64,000 nt of DNA from Deinandra increscens subsp. villosa (GCA_039602395.1 JBCNJP010000044.1:192424-256423), one strand, 5' to 3'. Positions 1-12,381 are shown, counted from the stretch's first letter. Numbers and translations: made by a program. The notes: generated by a model not told the origin, from the sequence alone.

Positions 1-10
1 GTGTATAAGG

Positions 11-1550
11 TTGGAAAAGAAGAATAAAACTCTTGAAAAAGATTCTGAATTATTGTCGGAAGAGGTTGTTATACTAAAGAAAGAATTGGATGAATTTGAG
101 AAGAAATATTATGAGTTGGTGCATGTTCATGAGGATGTTTTGAAAGAAAAAAATCAATTGACTGGAGAATGTGCGAAGGCAAAAGCTGAGGCTAAAGAAA
201 TAGTTGAGGATTTTGAAGCTTTGTTTGAAAAGAGTTATCCGGTTTAACAAAAGTAAGAAAAAGCAAATGCACTTGTTGTTGAATCGGCTGCTACAATTGA
301 AAAACTTCAATCTAAGATCTCTACACTTGAAGATGAAAATGTTCTTTTTCGTGATAAGAATGAAGTTTTGACAAAAGACATTGAGATTTTCAAGAAGAAA
401 AGAGAAAGTGTTCTTGAGGAATTGTTTGCTGAATGTGAGATCCGGAAGTTGCAAACGTATGAGTATAATGATCTCAATGCAAAGTTCATCAAGTCTCAAA
501 AAGAAGTTTTTGATGCTCAACAGAAAGTTTCTGAATTCAAGTTGGAAATTTTGGAGTTAAAAAGGTAAGTGAAGAATTGCAATTTGTCACCGACATTGCT
601 GCATTTTTTATACAAATAGGATCGGAGTGAAGATAGTTCTATAAAGAATGATATTCACATGGTTCCTCAACAGGTGGATTTATCTGAGTTTACATTTGCT
701 CCGCTTGATCCTAAAGATGAATTGCATGATTATTCGAAGTTTGCTACTCCATCAAAGAAGAAGAAATCGAAGTCTGGAAAAAAGCAAACACCTTTTAGGA
801 GAAGCTCAAAAGTTTAATTTAATGTCTATTTTTCTGGAAAATGAAAAGATTTTTGATAAAACTGCTTCGAGTACTTCATCTGGAACTGAAGAAGAAAACG
901 TTTTGGTTGAAAAGAACAAATTAAACGACATCAAAGCTAAATTCACTAGAGAAGCCAAGGGAAGTGAAGCTTCTAGTTCTTCTTCAAGTTCGTCAAAGCC
1001 TTCAGGTTTCAAGAACAAAGGTTTGGGTTATGAGGTCAAGGAAGTATCAGTTCAAGCTAAGAAGCCAGTGAAAGCTGAGAAGATTCCCAAAGTTAAAGTT
1101 CCAAAGAAATCACCTCCTTCGAAGACACGATCATATTTTCCTGGAAGGTCATCATCTTCAAGGAGTTCATCTCCTAGGCATGATTCTTATGATGATTTCT
1201 TTGATAATTTTGATTCTAAACATTCTTCTGGTTTTCAAAATTCAAAAAAAAAATCAAATATTTTTCGAGAAAGACTTTGTTATGCATGTCGTCAGCCTGG
1301 ACATCTTGCTGTTGATTGTCCAACGACTGCATATATCCACAACATTGCTAAATATGTGGATAACAAAGGGCAAATTTTTGATGAACCATGGTCTCCAAAG
1401 ATCAAATCAACTCGTAAGTCGTCTTGGTCTAAATCAAGTACGCCAGTTGACACTGATTCTGGTTCTGATCAAAAATCCAAATTGTTAAAGATATGGAAAC
1501 CAAAAGTTGTTTCCAAGGCCAACAACGACTATGTGGAAGACACCGGGTGA
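11..1550 (+). pseudogene. Gag C-terminal half, copia element 1 (broken)
   Basis: C-terminal half of a Sirevirus-type Gag. Roughly 11-568 encodes a charged, heptad-like coiled coil in one frame with a stop after SYPV (245-247); about 790-1550 continues in another frame with a Ser-rich linker and one CX2CX4HX4C zinc knuckle (CYACRQPGHLAVDC, about 1279-1320), then a Lys/Ser-rich tail ending at TGA 1548-1550. The block AKAEA..DFEALF.(K/R)SYP is shared with element A (about 4500-4565), which fixes the family. The zinc knuckle should bind RNA; the coiled coil is expected to mediate particle or host-protein contacts. At least one stop and one frameshift make it non-functional. The capsid domain, if present, is off-window. 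Confidence 0.72.
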
Positions 1551-2634
1551 CCCGACGCTGTTGACTAGGGTCGATCCCAAAGCGACTAACGTTCTATTTG
1601 GTGTCAGCAGGTATTTCAGGAAGACCTTCGGTGATTGGAAAATTCCTAATTGTGAAATATTTGTGATAACTTAAATTGAATTTCTAAATCACTTTTGTTT
1701 TCAAAAAGCTAAACTGCTCGTTTTCGTGTTGGTTGATCAATTTTTCTTGTTTTTCACTCCGTCTTGCTTTGAGGGGGAGTTTGTTTTTGCAGAAATACAA
1801 AAATAGTGTGTTGGTTTTCAAAAGTTAAAAATGAAAATCTAAAAATAGAGTTTTGTCATTTTTAGGGGGAGAAATTTGAAAAAGACAAAAACATTGAAAA
1901 ATGAGAAATTGTATCAGACATGATTGGGAAATGATGGTACATTGGCTTAAATCATGAAAAAGCCATAAGATCATGTGATCGATATGTAAGATAGGCTCGA
2001 CAAATCAAAAGGTATTCAAATGTGATATATACTTAATCTGATGCTTGACCTAGTGGACAACATCTTGATGCATATTTCTAGATATACCAAGAAAAAGATA
2101 TGTGAAAAAGAAAAAAGAGAAGTTATATCTACAATAGACATGGCTTATGTGCTATAATAATCGAAATTGAAGTGTAGTTCAGCATGTTATGTCCAGTATG
2201 ATCCCATGTTGTGCTCTTTCTCACAAATGACAAAAATAGTGTTTGATTCTGTATTGAATTTACATTTCATATCAGAAAATACTAAAAAGATTTTAAGTGT
2301 GTTTTGATATAAAGTTTCTAAAAGCCAAAATAATTTTGTTTCTAATTTGTTTTCGATTGATCACCACGGAATACGAAATCATTTTCAAAATCAAAATATC
2401 TTGAAGTCTCGAAGAGACGTTTTGCGCCAAGATTGTTTATGTTGGCAGGTTTCTAAGTGGGAAGAAAACAACATAACTTAAAGTCTTCTGAAGATTGTTT
2501 ATAAAGAGACTACACATGATGCAATATCAAGTATTCAAGATTGAACTCGTCATCAAATTGAAGAGGAGTTTGATTGAAGATACCAGATACAAGTTTTTAA
2601 GTGGAAGCTAATACTGCACATGTCGACGGGAGTT
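1551..2634 (+). other. Non-coding 3' region of element 1
   Basis: No ORF is supported. The region follows gag directly and contains G-rich tracts (GAGGGGGAG near 1771, AGGGGGAG near 1864) and a segment (2160-2634) that matches, in reverse complement, 6800-7300 of E. It ends in a weak polypurine tract (ACGGGAG, near 2626) just before the LTR. Multiple polypurine tracts before the 3' LTR are typical of Sireviruses. Confidence 0.6.
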
Positions 2635-2986
2635 TGTAGAAACATTGTTCCTAAGCGTCATGTGAAGTATCAAATACAAGACAAGATGATGCAAGTTTAC
2701 TGTGGGCCGAACTCTAGGCGAACTTCAAGTTCGGACACAGACGAACCTGGTCCGAACCTGAGGTTCGGCTGGTTGAGTTCTTGTCTAGTATAAATAGTTT
2801 GTCTTGTGTTGTGTTTAGTGACTTCTTGGAACTTCTTGTTCAGATCATAAGTGTGTGTACTATGTGGTTCTCTATGGTTCTCAGTGGTCTAATACAAAGT
2901 ATTTTGTATTTACATCTTGTGTTCATCCTAGTTAAACATTGATTTCGATACGACTTAGTAGACGATCAACCGCTCACGCATTTTCA
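2635..2986 (+). repeat. 3' LTR of element 1
   Basis: About 352 bp, TG...CA ends, with a TATA-like AGTATAAATAG near 2798 and a cluster of CCGAAC/GTTCGG motifs (2706-2775). It aligns in reverse complement with E's LTR (6466-6790), sharing the start context, the CCGAAC cluster, the TATA box and the end (TTTCA). Confidence 0.72.
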
Positions 2987-2992
2987 AATCAT

Positions 2993-4346
2993 ATGTTGGT
3001 ACTACGGATTGTGATCTTTGGATTGCAATGGATGCCCCGTATCTCTATCCGGTTGATGCCAACAATGTTCCAATCATGCAAAGGAATCTGAATCTTACTC
3101 AAAAGACTGATTACACACGTGAACAAAAGGCTTATGGAGTTCTCACTCAAGCTTTGCCGAAGGAACTGCTACATCAATTTAAAACGTGTAGACATTCTCA
3201 TTCTTTATGGACAGCCTTGAAGGAACGATCTGAAGGATATGATCAATATAAAAAGAGCAAGAAGAAGGTTCTGCTAAAAGAATTTGATAATTCCAAACAC
3301 TTTGATGGTGAGGGTATTCCAGTTCGATTTCTAGATATTGTCATCTTCAATCTGAAATAGATAATGTTGAGATCAAGAAGGAAGACGATGAACTCAAAGA
3401 GAAATTACTTGAAGCTTTACCACCAAAACGGGAACCGTATGTCGTGATGCTTACAAAAGACAAAGAATATTCGCTATTTACTTTCTTACAATTGTTGGGA
3501 AAATTGCAAGCACGAGATCTTGAAAAGAAAAATGTGAATACCACTCCTGCTGAAGTTCATAATCCAGATGTGTATTATGGTTCAAATGCTGCTATAATTT
3601 CTGGAAAGTATGGGAAACATGCTAGTTCTCCACCAAACACAACATTTGTAGCTGGAAATGTGTCACATGCTAGAAATGTGTCTACATCATAAAGTTATGA
3701 ATCAAGTTATGGATCACAAGGATGTCCGGTGTCAATTCCTGCTAGCAATACCATGAATGCTAGTAAACTTGCCTTATCGGTGACTACAACTGAAGATTAT
3801 ATGGCACTTGTATCAGCTCTAGTATCATCGTACTATGGGGTTATCATCGGAAAAGTTAGCAATGTTGAGCTAACGGAAGAAGATTATGATCAAGTGGACC
3901 CGGGTGATTTAGAGTTAATGGACATTAACTGGCAGTTTGCTATGCTGGCTAGAAGAGTGAAAATGTTTTTGAAGAAGACAGGAAGAAAAGATTTGAATTC
4001 TGGTGGACGTATCGGATTTGTTAAATCAAAAGTTCGATGCTACAACTGTTCCGACTTTGGTCATTTCGCGAGGGAATGCTCTCAACCAAAGAAGCAGGAA
4101 TATGAGAAATATACTTCCAAAGCTAAAGCTCCATCAAACAATGCAAAGTTTAATACTTCTAGTTCAGCGAGTAACTCTAACTCTAAAACTTATTCCACTA
4201 AAGCTCTTGTATCTCAAGAAGATAACACTTATAATTGGGGAAATCAGTTTACTGATTCTTCTGCTCTAATTGTGACTCATGTGGAGGAAGATGATATGAT
4301 GACTGAATCAACTTGTGAAGGTGATGAAGCACATGATGGCACATAA
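2993..4346 (+). pseudogene. Gag capsid and first zinc knuckle, element A (broken)
   Basis: Starts mid-domain: the first readable residues correspond to the middle of a copia capsid (UBN2-type) domain, with the characteristic LW..L.E....Y block near 3207-3240. It then reads through a D-P-x-D-L-E-x-M-D block (about 3898-3921) and reaches a CX2CX4HX4C knuckle (CYNCSDFGHFAREC, about 4039-4080). At least one frameshift (near 3350) and a stop (3690-3692) break it. The upstream capsid codons are missing because element 1 sits there. The same order of capsid, D-P-D-DLE-MD block, knuckle is seen in H (59690-59965). Confidence 0.72.
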
Positions 4347-4367
4347 TCTGTTCAACAAATTCATACA

Positions 4368-6094
4368 ATGCTTAAAGAAAAATTTTCTTTTATGGCAAAT
4401 ACACTACATGAGCAAGCTGATTCTGATGAAGTCCTGTTATTGAAGAAGGAGTTAGAAATGCTGATAAAGGAGAAGTATGCTTTGATCAAGGAGTGTGAAA
4501 CTGCTAAAGCTGAAGCACAACATGCTGCCAATGACTTTGAAGCATTATTCCAAAGAAGTTATCCCTTACAGCAAAAGTATGAAAAAGCACACAAGAATGT
4601 TGTGGAAGCTAGTGATAAAATAATCGCATTGCAAGAGGAGCTGCAAAAATTAGCTGATGAGAACAATAGTCTCAAATTGGAGAATGAATCTTTAAAAAGG
4701 AACAATCTCAAAGACTCAGTTTTTGTCCTCATGATAGATACTTCAAAGGTATCTACTCCTCTTCCATGTAACTTGTGCAATCAGTTTGCTAAATCTAAGA
4801 GCGATTTCTTAGACGAGAAGACTAAACTGTCTGTTGCAAAAGCAGACATGGAAATTTATAAACAAAGATGGGAAGGAACCACAAAGTAACTGATGTCCTT
4901 ACATGAGCAATTATGTATTCACAAATATGAATTCAGCAAGCAGTCTGAAATGCTCCTGTCAGCACAAAAGGACTTGGTTAATAATCAAAAAATTGTTTCT
5001 GATTTGAAGATTGAAAATTTTGAATTAACCAACAAAATTGAAACTTTTCAAATACCATTGTCATTTACCATAATGATAAGGGTAATGTGCCTGAAAATCT
5101 TAACCAAGTTCCTGCACCCGTGGTCATAACAAATAGCCCATCTTCTGTTCATATTGGTGAGAAATGTGATTATACTTCTTACAACAAAGAAGTATCTGAT
5201 CAATCACATTTGAAAAATTCTAATAAGCAAACAACCGAGAAATCTGCTCTGGACTCAAGTGTTGATGAGTTGTTTTACAATGTTTCTGATTTTGATAAAA
5301 TCAATGAATTGATTTCTAATCCCAAACCTGAGGTGATAAAAAATGTTTCAAACAAAACTCAGGAGGAACTCATTTCCAAATACAAATTTGGTGAAATTAA
5401 GTCTGAACTCACAAAAATTTGTGAGTACAAGCAGAAAACAATTGCTAGATCCAAATCGATTGTTGGAAAGAAACTTAAGAATGGTAGTCTTGGTTTTGAA
5501 TCCAAAGTTGTGTCTCAACCAGCTAAATCTTTTGAATAAGGTTCCACTTCAAAATCAACAACGTTTCAATCTGAAAAATCAAAGATCAAAAACAATTCTG
5601 ATATTTTTGATAAAGATGTCAAATGGACCACTTATCGCTTGAAAGGATGAGATAAAATGTATAGCGATAAGGAATTCCCATTGAAGATGGTTAACCCGAT
5701 TTAATTGATAAAGTCTTCACGGGAGGGTATGGTCCTCGATATGATCTGAATGCTCCTAGTGTGCCAATTAGGAGGAGAAATGAAAAAATCATAATTCCAA
5801 GTGGCTCACTAGATAATGGAAAAATCATAATTCCAAGTGGCTCACTAGATTCGGATTAATCGGAAACGTCTGATCATAATTCTGATCAAGGATTGGTTAA
5901 TAGAGTTCAAAAATCTGTTAAGAAATCACCAATCACTTTCCAACCACCAAAGGTTCATAAACCAATTTTTCATGAACATGTAAAATCAAATTTCAAAAAG
6001 CCAAATCAGTTTTTCAAGAAAACTCAATTCCATGATGATGGATTCTATGATGATTTTGGCTACGGGTTGAATCTACCAGTATATGGGAGGGGTC
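4368..6094 (+). pseudogene. Gag coiled-coil region, element A (broken)
   Basis: Follows the first zinc knuckle and encodes a long charged coiled coil (about 4368-5070) with a CNLC motif near 4770, then a Lys/Ser-rich linker in another frame (5087-5539) and a Gly/Tyr/Asp-rich tail (5893-6094). Stops at 4887-4889 and 5537-5539 and several frame changes show decay. The last frame (to GRG at 6094) continues exactly after element B at 22034, which proves B is an insertion. The homologous region in D is intact and forms a stand-alone ORF. Confidence 0.7.
5785..5850 (+). repeat. Short tandem duplication, 36-bp period
   Basis: The string AAAATCATAATTCCAAGTGG occurs at 5785 and again at 5821, with the flanking GCTCACTAGAT also repeated. 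Two direct copies at a 36-bp period (12 codons) inside A's gag linker. Confidence 0.85.
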
Positions 6095-6465
6095 TGTAAG
6101 GGAATAATTTGTGGCATTCATCCATTGGCGGAGTATTTTAAAGGCCTATGTGTTAGAATAGGTAAAAATTAGTTGGTTTTTGGTTATATTGGGTCATTGG
6201 GCCATTCTAGATGTGTTTGGACTCAATTAGAAAGTGTTTAGAGGGAGTTTAGAGGGCCTATAGAGTCAAATACGGGATTTGACTAAGTATTTTAGGGTTT
6301 TAGTTACCGAAAATAGGTTAGCTTGTTTTCCAAGCATGTCCTCTCCTATATAAAGAACCCTCTAATACTAGTATAGGTTGTTGATGGTGGAAAGAGTGAA
6401 CTAGACCAAGGGTTACGGATTTCTTTGCGTTGTGTGCAACTGGTTCAAGTAATTCAAGTGTTCTT
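6095..6465 (+). repeat. 5' LTR of element B, left part
   Basis: Aligns with the first ~380 bp of B's 3' LTR (21502 onward), including TATA-like CTATATAAAG near 6353, with roughly a dozen substitutions and a 12-bp-class indel by eye. It is cut off at 6465 after GTGTTCTT where inverted fragment E starts. The remainder should lie beyond E and F1, hidden by the assembly gap. Confidence 0.85.
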
Positions 6466-6790
6466 TGAAATTGCTTGAGCGTGTGGATCTTCTACTTAGT
6501 CGTAATGAAATCAATGTAAACGAGTAAAACACAGAGAGTAAATACAAAGAAGACTTGTATTAACCACAGAGACCACAAAGTACACAGAGAGAATATATGA
6601 CACGGAAGCTTATCAATTCTATACAAGACAACGTATTTATACTAAGCTAAACCCGCTGGTCCGAACCTGAGGTTCGGCCCAAGGTTCGGCCATGTCCGAA
6701 CTCCAGGTTCGGCCTGAGTTCGGACCTCAGCAATCATGTGTGATTCGTCTTGTATTCGATACTTCACATGACGATCAGGACCATGTATCA
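6466..6790 (-). repeat. LTR of fragment E
   Basis: 325 bp; on the minus strand it starts TGATACATGG and ends AGCAATTTCA. It contains a TATA-like AGTATAAATAC (about 6635-6645) preceded by a cluster of CCGAAC/GTTCGG motifs (6660-6725). Same family as 2635-2986. Confidence 0.75.
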
Positions 6791-7751
6791 ACAAACTCCC
6801 CCTCGGCATGTGCAGTATAATCTCTTCCATTAAAACTTGTATCTTGTATCTTCAATCAAACTCCTCCTCGATCTTGACGATGAGTTTAATCTTGAATACT
6901 TGATATTACATCGTGTGTTCTCTCTTTATCAACAATCTTCAGAAGACTTGAAGTTGTGATGTTCTCTTCCACATAGAAACCTGCCAACATAAATAATCTT
7001 GGCGCAAAACGTCTCTTCGAGACTCCAAGATATTTTGATTTTGAAAATTGACTTTGTAATCCGTGTTGATCAATGGAAAACAAATCAGAAACAAAATCTT
7101 TTTGGCTTTTAGAAACTTTATATCAAAACACACCTAAAATCTTTTTGGTATTTTCTGATAATGAAAAGTAAATGCATTACAGAATCAGACACTATTTTTG
7201 TCTTTTGTGAGAAAGATCACAACTTGGGATCATATTGGTCATAACATGCTGAACTACACTTCAATTTCGATTATTGTAGCACATAAGCCATGCCGATTGC
7301 AGATATAATTTGTCCATCTTTAAACTCTGGCACAATCATACTCATAACATCTGGATATGTTAAGGTGTTTATTAGATTTGCATTGACCAGTGTACCCCAC
7401 ACTATCAGTCATTCTCAGATATGCTTTTACTTATCACACTTTGTGATTTCATTTGTGATTTAATCACATAATGATTGTATTCATGATATAGTCAACTGTG
7501 TTCCATGCAAAAAGAAATAAGAACGTTAAATCGTCTACCTTAAGGTCGATCTTTCGATACGCAGATAAGGCCTCAGATTTAACAAAATAAGAAAATAAAA
7601 CAAGTTGAAGTTGTATAACTCAACAACAATCAGGTCGGTACTCCCGTACACGCAGAGAAAGTCCGATGAGTTATACGAAACACGAAAGAAAATAAAGCAG
7701 AATGTCAAACGAACAATGATCAGGTCGGTCTTGTGGACACGCAGAGAAAGT
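6466..7751 (-). mobile_element. Fragment E: Sirevirus-like copia 3' end, inverted
   Basis: Read on the minus strand it is a copia 3' non-coding region, a polypurine tract (GAGGGGGAGTTTG, 6792-6804 in plus coordinates) and an LTR (6466-6790). It closely matches element 1 (2160-2986) and, further out (7500-7740), element A's 3' region at 43450-43700. It inserted into B's 5' LTR; the left duplication would be TTCTT (6461-6465), the right one is hidden. It is itself cut at 7751 by F1. No coding sequence is visible. Confidence 0.75.
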
Positions 7752-9376
7752 TGATGTGTTCGGAACTACACTAAAAATACTATAAAAACCTAGACCTACA
7801 CCTAGACCTAGACACACCTAATTTTACCAAAAATACCTAAACTAAACCGAACCCTAAGGCAAGTGTACCTATCGGATGGTAGAATAGCTAACGCAAGACC
7901 GGGAATATCGAACCCTAGAGACACTCTATAGACAAAACTAACCTAGGACCTAAGGATTGGAAATTTGAGCAATGGATTTGGTTTTTGAATTGAATTGAGA
8001 TTTAACTAACTTAACTAAGCAACCAACAAACATACAAGAACAGGAAACCTTGGAGAAATTCAAATGAGCGAGAGATATACCACCTAGACCTAGACTTGCA
8101 ATTGATGCTTAACTTTACCTCGGTTCCGACTAATCTGATGGTGGCTAGTTCACCTTTTAAGTCCTTACTGGACAACGATTCTAACGCTCGAACAGGAGTT
8201 CACCTTTTAAGTACTTCCTACCTCAATTAGACCTAACCACCTCTGAACCTAATCTCGGGCACCTTAGACCTAACAGGATCTACCAAAAACTACCATGAAT
8301 CACACGGAATACCAAGCTAATCAAAACCCTAGGACACTTCCTTTTGAGACAATGCAACCCTAGAACTTCAACCAACCCAACTACCCGACAATCCTTTACC
8401 TTTTAAGTCTCAGAATAGGCTGCACATTACAAGTAAATTACCAATCAATTATCAATGCAATAGCCAAGGGAAACCTAACTACACTTTAGCAATTAACCCT
8501 AAAGTCAACTACTTTAGCTAATCTACCTAAACCGAAAGACATTCGCGGGTAAATTAAGCATCAATAATCAACCAATAACCTGCTCATAACATACATATGC
8601 ATCAAACATGGTAATCAATGGAGTTTAATAAAATCGTAACATCAATCAACTAGTCAAAACCCGAGAATAAAGTCAAAACATCAATTACTCATCAAAACGG
8701 TCTAGATGGCATAAGTAGTTTAGCCTACAATCATGTTCTGAACAATAAACATAATAAAGTCTGAAACTTGATTCAAATACATGATAGCAATTAACGAAAA
8801 CGAAGTAATCGAAAGAACCGGATAGCGAATTGTGATGAAATCTTGGTCTCTCAATGCTCCTCCTCGATCCCAGCTCTCTTCTCCTCTGAAAATCGCCCTT
8901 AGTCGCTCTGGAATTCGTCTGGAAGTCGAATAAAAATCGAATGGAACCCTAAAGATCGAATTTATATCTATTAAGCAAGATTTGCGGGTTCTGAGGCTGT
9001 AGGCGTATCACCTACTGCCTATCTTCTCCCAGGCGATACGCCTGATGCGCATTACCCGACAAAATAATCGGGTTTGACTTTCTGCACCGCCTTTGACTTC
9101 CTGATACGTGCGTATCGCTTGAAACTTCCACTTCTCCAGGCGATACGTCTGGAGACCAATCCTCAGCTCTTCTCTTTATTTTCTTCTTCAAAGTTTATCA
9201 TCTTCACACTCGGCCTCGGGATTCTACTAAACACCTGCAAAACTTGCTTAAAACATAAAAAAGACCCAAAGACACTAACTTAACTAAAATCAACTAAAAC
9301 TAATGAGAACCGACTCAATTAGACTCAAATACATAACAAAAGACTTAGGAAAACCGGATGTGTTTGCAACACATCA
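7752..9376 (-). repeat. LTR of F1 (its 3' LTR)
   Basis: 1625 bp, ends TGATGTGTT...AACACATCA, a 9-bp terminal inverted repeat. Near 9004-9155 it carries several near-palindromic GGCGATACGCC/GGCGTATCGCC motifs. The same LTR occurs at 13243 and as a solo copy at 47585-49205. Confidence 0.88.
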
Positions 9377-11057
9377 AACATCCCCACACTGACTCTTTTT
9401 TCGTCCTGGAAAAATACTGCAATGGAATCATAACCAGGAACTTGACTTCTAAACATTCAACAATTAAATTTACATCCTCCATACAATTCCACATTCCATA
9501 ACGTACTAACACACTAACTACGATTGCCGATATTTCTATCCGACTGAACCCAACCACCAACCTTTTCTTTCGCCCCCATGTGTTTATGAAATTACCCGAT
9601 ATAAGTTCAGTCTACCTATGGATCCCACTAAAGAAAGGTCAAGTGCAACCTACTACCGAATCATATTCAGTCAAAGCAAAGGGTGATAATGATTTACATT
9701 TTATATTTCTCCAACCCCCCTTAAACCAGATACTAAGATGTCCAAAGAATAACTAAAAATTAGAATGCACATTCTTGAGCATTTATTCTCTAATCTGACA
9801 TTTTTCTATCTTTTTTTTTAATTGGTCACTTTTACCTAAGGTTACCAACGGACATCATCAGAGGCACTCTTTCACAAGGTCTTACCCCCGAAATCATACG
9901 TGAGTATTCTGCCCGCGAGATCCGGAACATTATCAGAGGTACTTACCACGGGATACTATCCTTAGTTCGTACATGAGTATTTTATCCCTTCACTCAAATT
10001 CATTAACCAAATTATTAACTATTATGCTCATTGGAAATTCTAAGGCCATAGGAGTATCTAGCCTAAAGCGGTCTCTTTCCTCCTAATCATCAGATTCAGA
10101 ATTCCTATCACTCCTAAAATGGGAACCCACTAGCAGACTGATTAGCAAATTTATACAACAATAAACACACAGGCTATTTAAGCTACTCCTAGGTCAGCTG
10201 GGCCTACCCACACATCATAGGTTAATCATGCTTTCCATTCATACCATACTTTACCACTTTTCCCAAAATTATTGACTAATTTACCATTCAAGCACCAAAT
10301 TAGAAAATCAATTCCCAGTTTTACCTATCATTTTCCATTTAATTGCAGCCAGAATCTTGGACATTTTTGAACCATTTTTCAAATTTTTTTTTTTCAAAAG
10401 ACTCAAATTAACACACTAAAAAAATAAAAGACTCAAGACGCAAGTCTCCCATCCCAACACTTAAACCACACATTGCCCTCAATGTGGAATGGAACAAAAA
10501 TAAAGCAGAAATAAAATAAATAAAATAAATAAAATAAATAAAATAAAACAAGTTGAAACGTGTTCACCTGAAACTCCAGAGACTCAGCACATCGACCACA
10601 AACGAACCACCGCAAATCCGGTAAACAGAAATAATAAAAGTTGCAAATTGAATTTTTTTTTCTGACTTACCTCCCCAAGGCGTATCGCCTACCTCCATGC
10701 TAATCCCAGGCGGTACGCCTAGTGCAACAAAACTCGGTCCTGCGTGAACTCTCCAGGCGTATCGCCTACCACCAGCCACCTTCCAGGCGATACGCCTGGA
10801 ACCAAATTTCCAGAGAACTTTTGGCCTTTTGGCCTCAAAAATTATTCTATCTCTTTTGCTCTCCAGGTCCCATAGTCGAAATTTCTAGCCAAAACTGTAC
10901 TCAAGACCTACACATTCACCTTGCCCATCTCTCGAATCTCCAGAATAACCTGCAAACACTAAAAACACAAAACAACAAGACGCAATATGCACGAAAACTA
11001 AAAATTGCAGAAAATATAAGACACAAATACAAACTATACAACCCGGGCACTTATCAT
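9377..11057 (-). other. Non-coding 3' internal region of F1
   Basis: No supported gene. On the minus strand this follows the protease ORF and ends at the polypurine tract next to the left LTR. It contains an ATAAA-type simple repeat (10502-10550) and four more copies of the GGCGATACGCC-type motif (10677-10800), otherwise confined to the LTR. It could be a remnant of LTR-like sequence inside the element. RT, RNase H and integrase would normally lie between protease and this region and are missing. Confidence 0.65.
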
Positions 11058-12323
11058 TTAGCACAAAACTGAAACACAACCTCCCAAAACATTCGGAGGC
11101 TTTGATTTCACATCTCTAAACACAAAATTACCAGTTTTCACCCGGTTTCTATCATGCCAATTTCCTACCAACTCCCTAACCCATAAAGCAACCAACTTTA
11201 GCAACTCTAACATCATTTTAATCTTCCAATGCTTAAACCGACCCGGAAGAAACTTAATTTTCTCTAGGAAACTCAAAGCCGGGTCATGTTTACTAACAAC
11301 CACATGCAACCTCCCCACACTTGGCCTAAACTCTATCTCATCATGCAAAACACCTAGATCACCAAGCGTGGCTTTCTTACAACTACTCTCAACTACCAAC
11401 TCACCCCCGGGTTCTACTAACGGGTCACAATTCTCAGTTTTATCAACTAACTCCTCTAACCCCCCGGGATCTTCCCCACACTTATCCTCTATCACAACCT
11501 CTCCAACCACTTCCTCAACTACCTCACCGGGTTCCACTAATGGGTTAAAAATCTCATTTTTGTCAACTAATTCCACTAACCCCCCAGTGTTCTCCTCACA
11601 CTTATGCTCCTCAACCTCTTCATCCTCTAACCGATTACCTACCACCACTAGGTCTATGAATGACATCAAAGTACCTATCAAACACACAAATTCGGTGCCA
11701 CTATCCTCATGTCTACCCACCTTAAACACAACACTCTCGTGATCAACCCTCAATGTGATAGTGCCCGCAAAAACATCAACCAATGCCCGGGCGGTCCTAA
11801 GGAAAGGCCTACCTAAAATCAAAGGGCAGCTAGCATCATACGCACTGTCAACTACCAAAAAGTCTATAGGGAACAAAAATTTATCAACTTGAACAGGCAC
11901 ATTTTCCACTATTCCTTTGGGCCTAACTACCGACCTATCTGCTAAAGAGATTGTCATCCTAGTCGGTTCTAACTCACCTAATCCTAGGTGCATGAAAACA
12001 GAATATGGCATGACATTGATAGAAGCACCTAAATCAGCTAAAGCACGGGTAACAGAGGAATCACCAAAAGAGCAAGGAATTGTAAAGGTCCCTGGATCAT
12101 TAAGTTTCTCGGGCAATCTATTCTGCACTATGGCGGAGCATTGGGCATCAAGTGTAACATCAGAAAAACTTTCAAGCTTCTTCTTATTTATCAACATGTC
12201 TTTCAAAAATTTAGCATACTTAGGCATTTGCTTCATAACATCAGTAAAAGGTAAAGTAACCCTAAGTTGCTTAAGAAGCTCTAGAAACTGCCCATACTCA
12301 CGCGTATTCTTCTGCTGAACCAA
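11058..12323 (-). CDS. Athila-type aspartic protease ORF of F1
   Basis: An uninterrupted ORF of about 421 codons. Its first part resembles the region between Gag and protease of Athila/Tat elements; the retropepsin-like core has the plant-specific DLGAS catalytic motif (in ADLGASINVMP, about residues 137-147) and a downstream ILGRPFLRTA flap-distal block (about residues 199-208). The C-terminal ~200 residues are acidic and of unknown function. Protease would normally cleave Gag-Pol, but no pol follows here. The true start is uncertain because the frame is open upstream of the first Met toward the gag deletion point. Retention of a long open frame in a pol-less element suggests recent activity in trans, or simply youth. 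Confidence 0.72.
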   Translation of the reverse strand: MVQQKNTREYGQFLELLKQLRVTLPFTDVMKQMPKYAKFLKDMLINKKKLESFSDVTLDAQCSAIVQNRLPEKLNDPGTFTIPCSFGDSSVTRALADLGASINVMPYSVFMHLGLGELEPTRMTISLADRSVVRPKGIVENVPVQVDKFLFPIDFLVVDSAYDASCPLILGRPFLRTARALVDVFAGTITLRVDHESVVFKVGRHEDSGTEFVCLIGTLMSFIDLVVVGNRLEDEEVEEHKCEENTGGLVELVDKNEIFNPLVEPGEVVEEVVGEVVIEDKCGEDPGGLEELVDKTENCDPLVEPGGELVVESSCKKATLGDLGVLHDEIEFRPSVGRLHVVVSKHDPALSFLEKIKFLPGRFKHWKIKMMLELLKLVALWVRELVGNWHDRNRVKTGNFVFRDVKSKPPNVLGGCVSVLC

Positions 12324-12381
12324 CCTCTCGGGATAAGGAACAAGCTTCAGGTCATCCGCTGTAATCGGTTGAGGCGCAAAT

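Larger units (their letters stand above)
1..2986 (+). mobile_element. Element 1: Sirevirus-like copia fragment, gag-only, 3' end
   Basis: The right part of a Ty1/copia element whose left end lies outside the window. Order seen: C-terminal Gag with coiled coil and zinc knuckle (11-1550), a non-coding stretch with several G-rich polypurine tracts (near 1771 and 1864), then an LTR (2635-2986). No protease, integrase or RT is present between gag and the LTR, so pol has been deleted. Sequence 2987 onwards resumes in the middle of another element's capsid ORF, so element 1 is best read as an insertion into element A. The candidate target duplication on the right is AATCA (2987-2991); its partner is off-window. 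LTR and 3' region resemble E (6466-7751, inverted). Confidence 0.7.

Noticed and set aside
2635..4346. Tandem array in which the 2635-2986 LTR is shared by element 1 and element A
   Set aside because: Sequence right of the LTR begins mid-capsid with no clear primer-binding site or gag start, so insertion of element 1 into A's gag is simpler. The off-window left flank would settle it.
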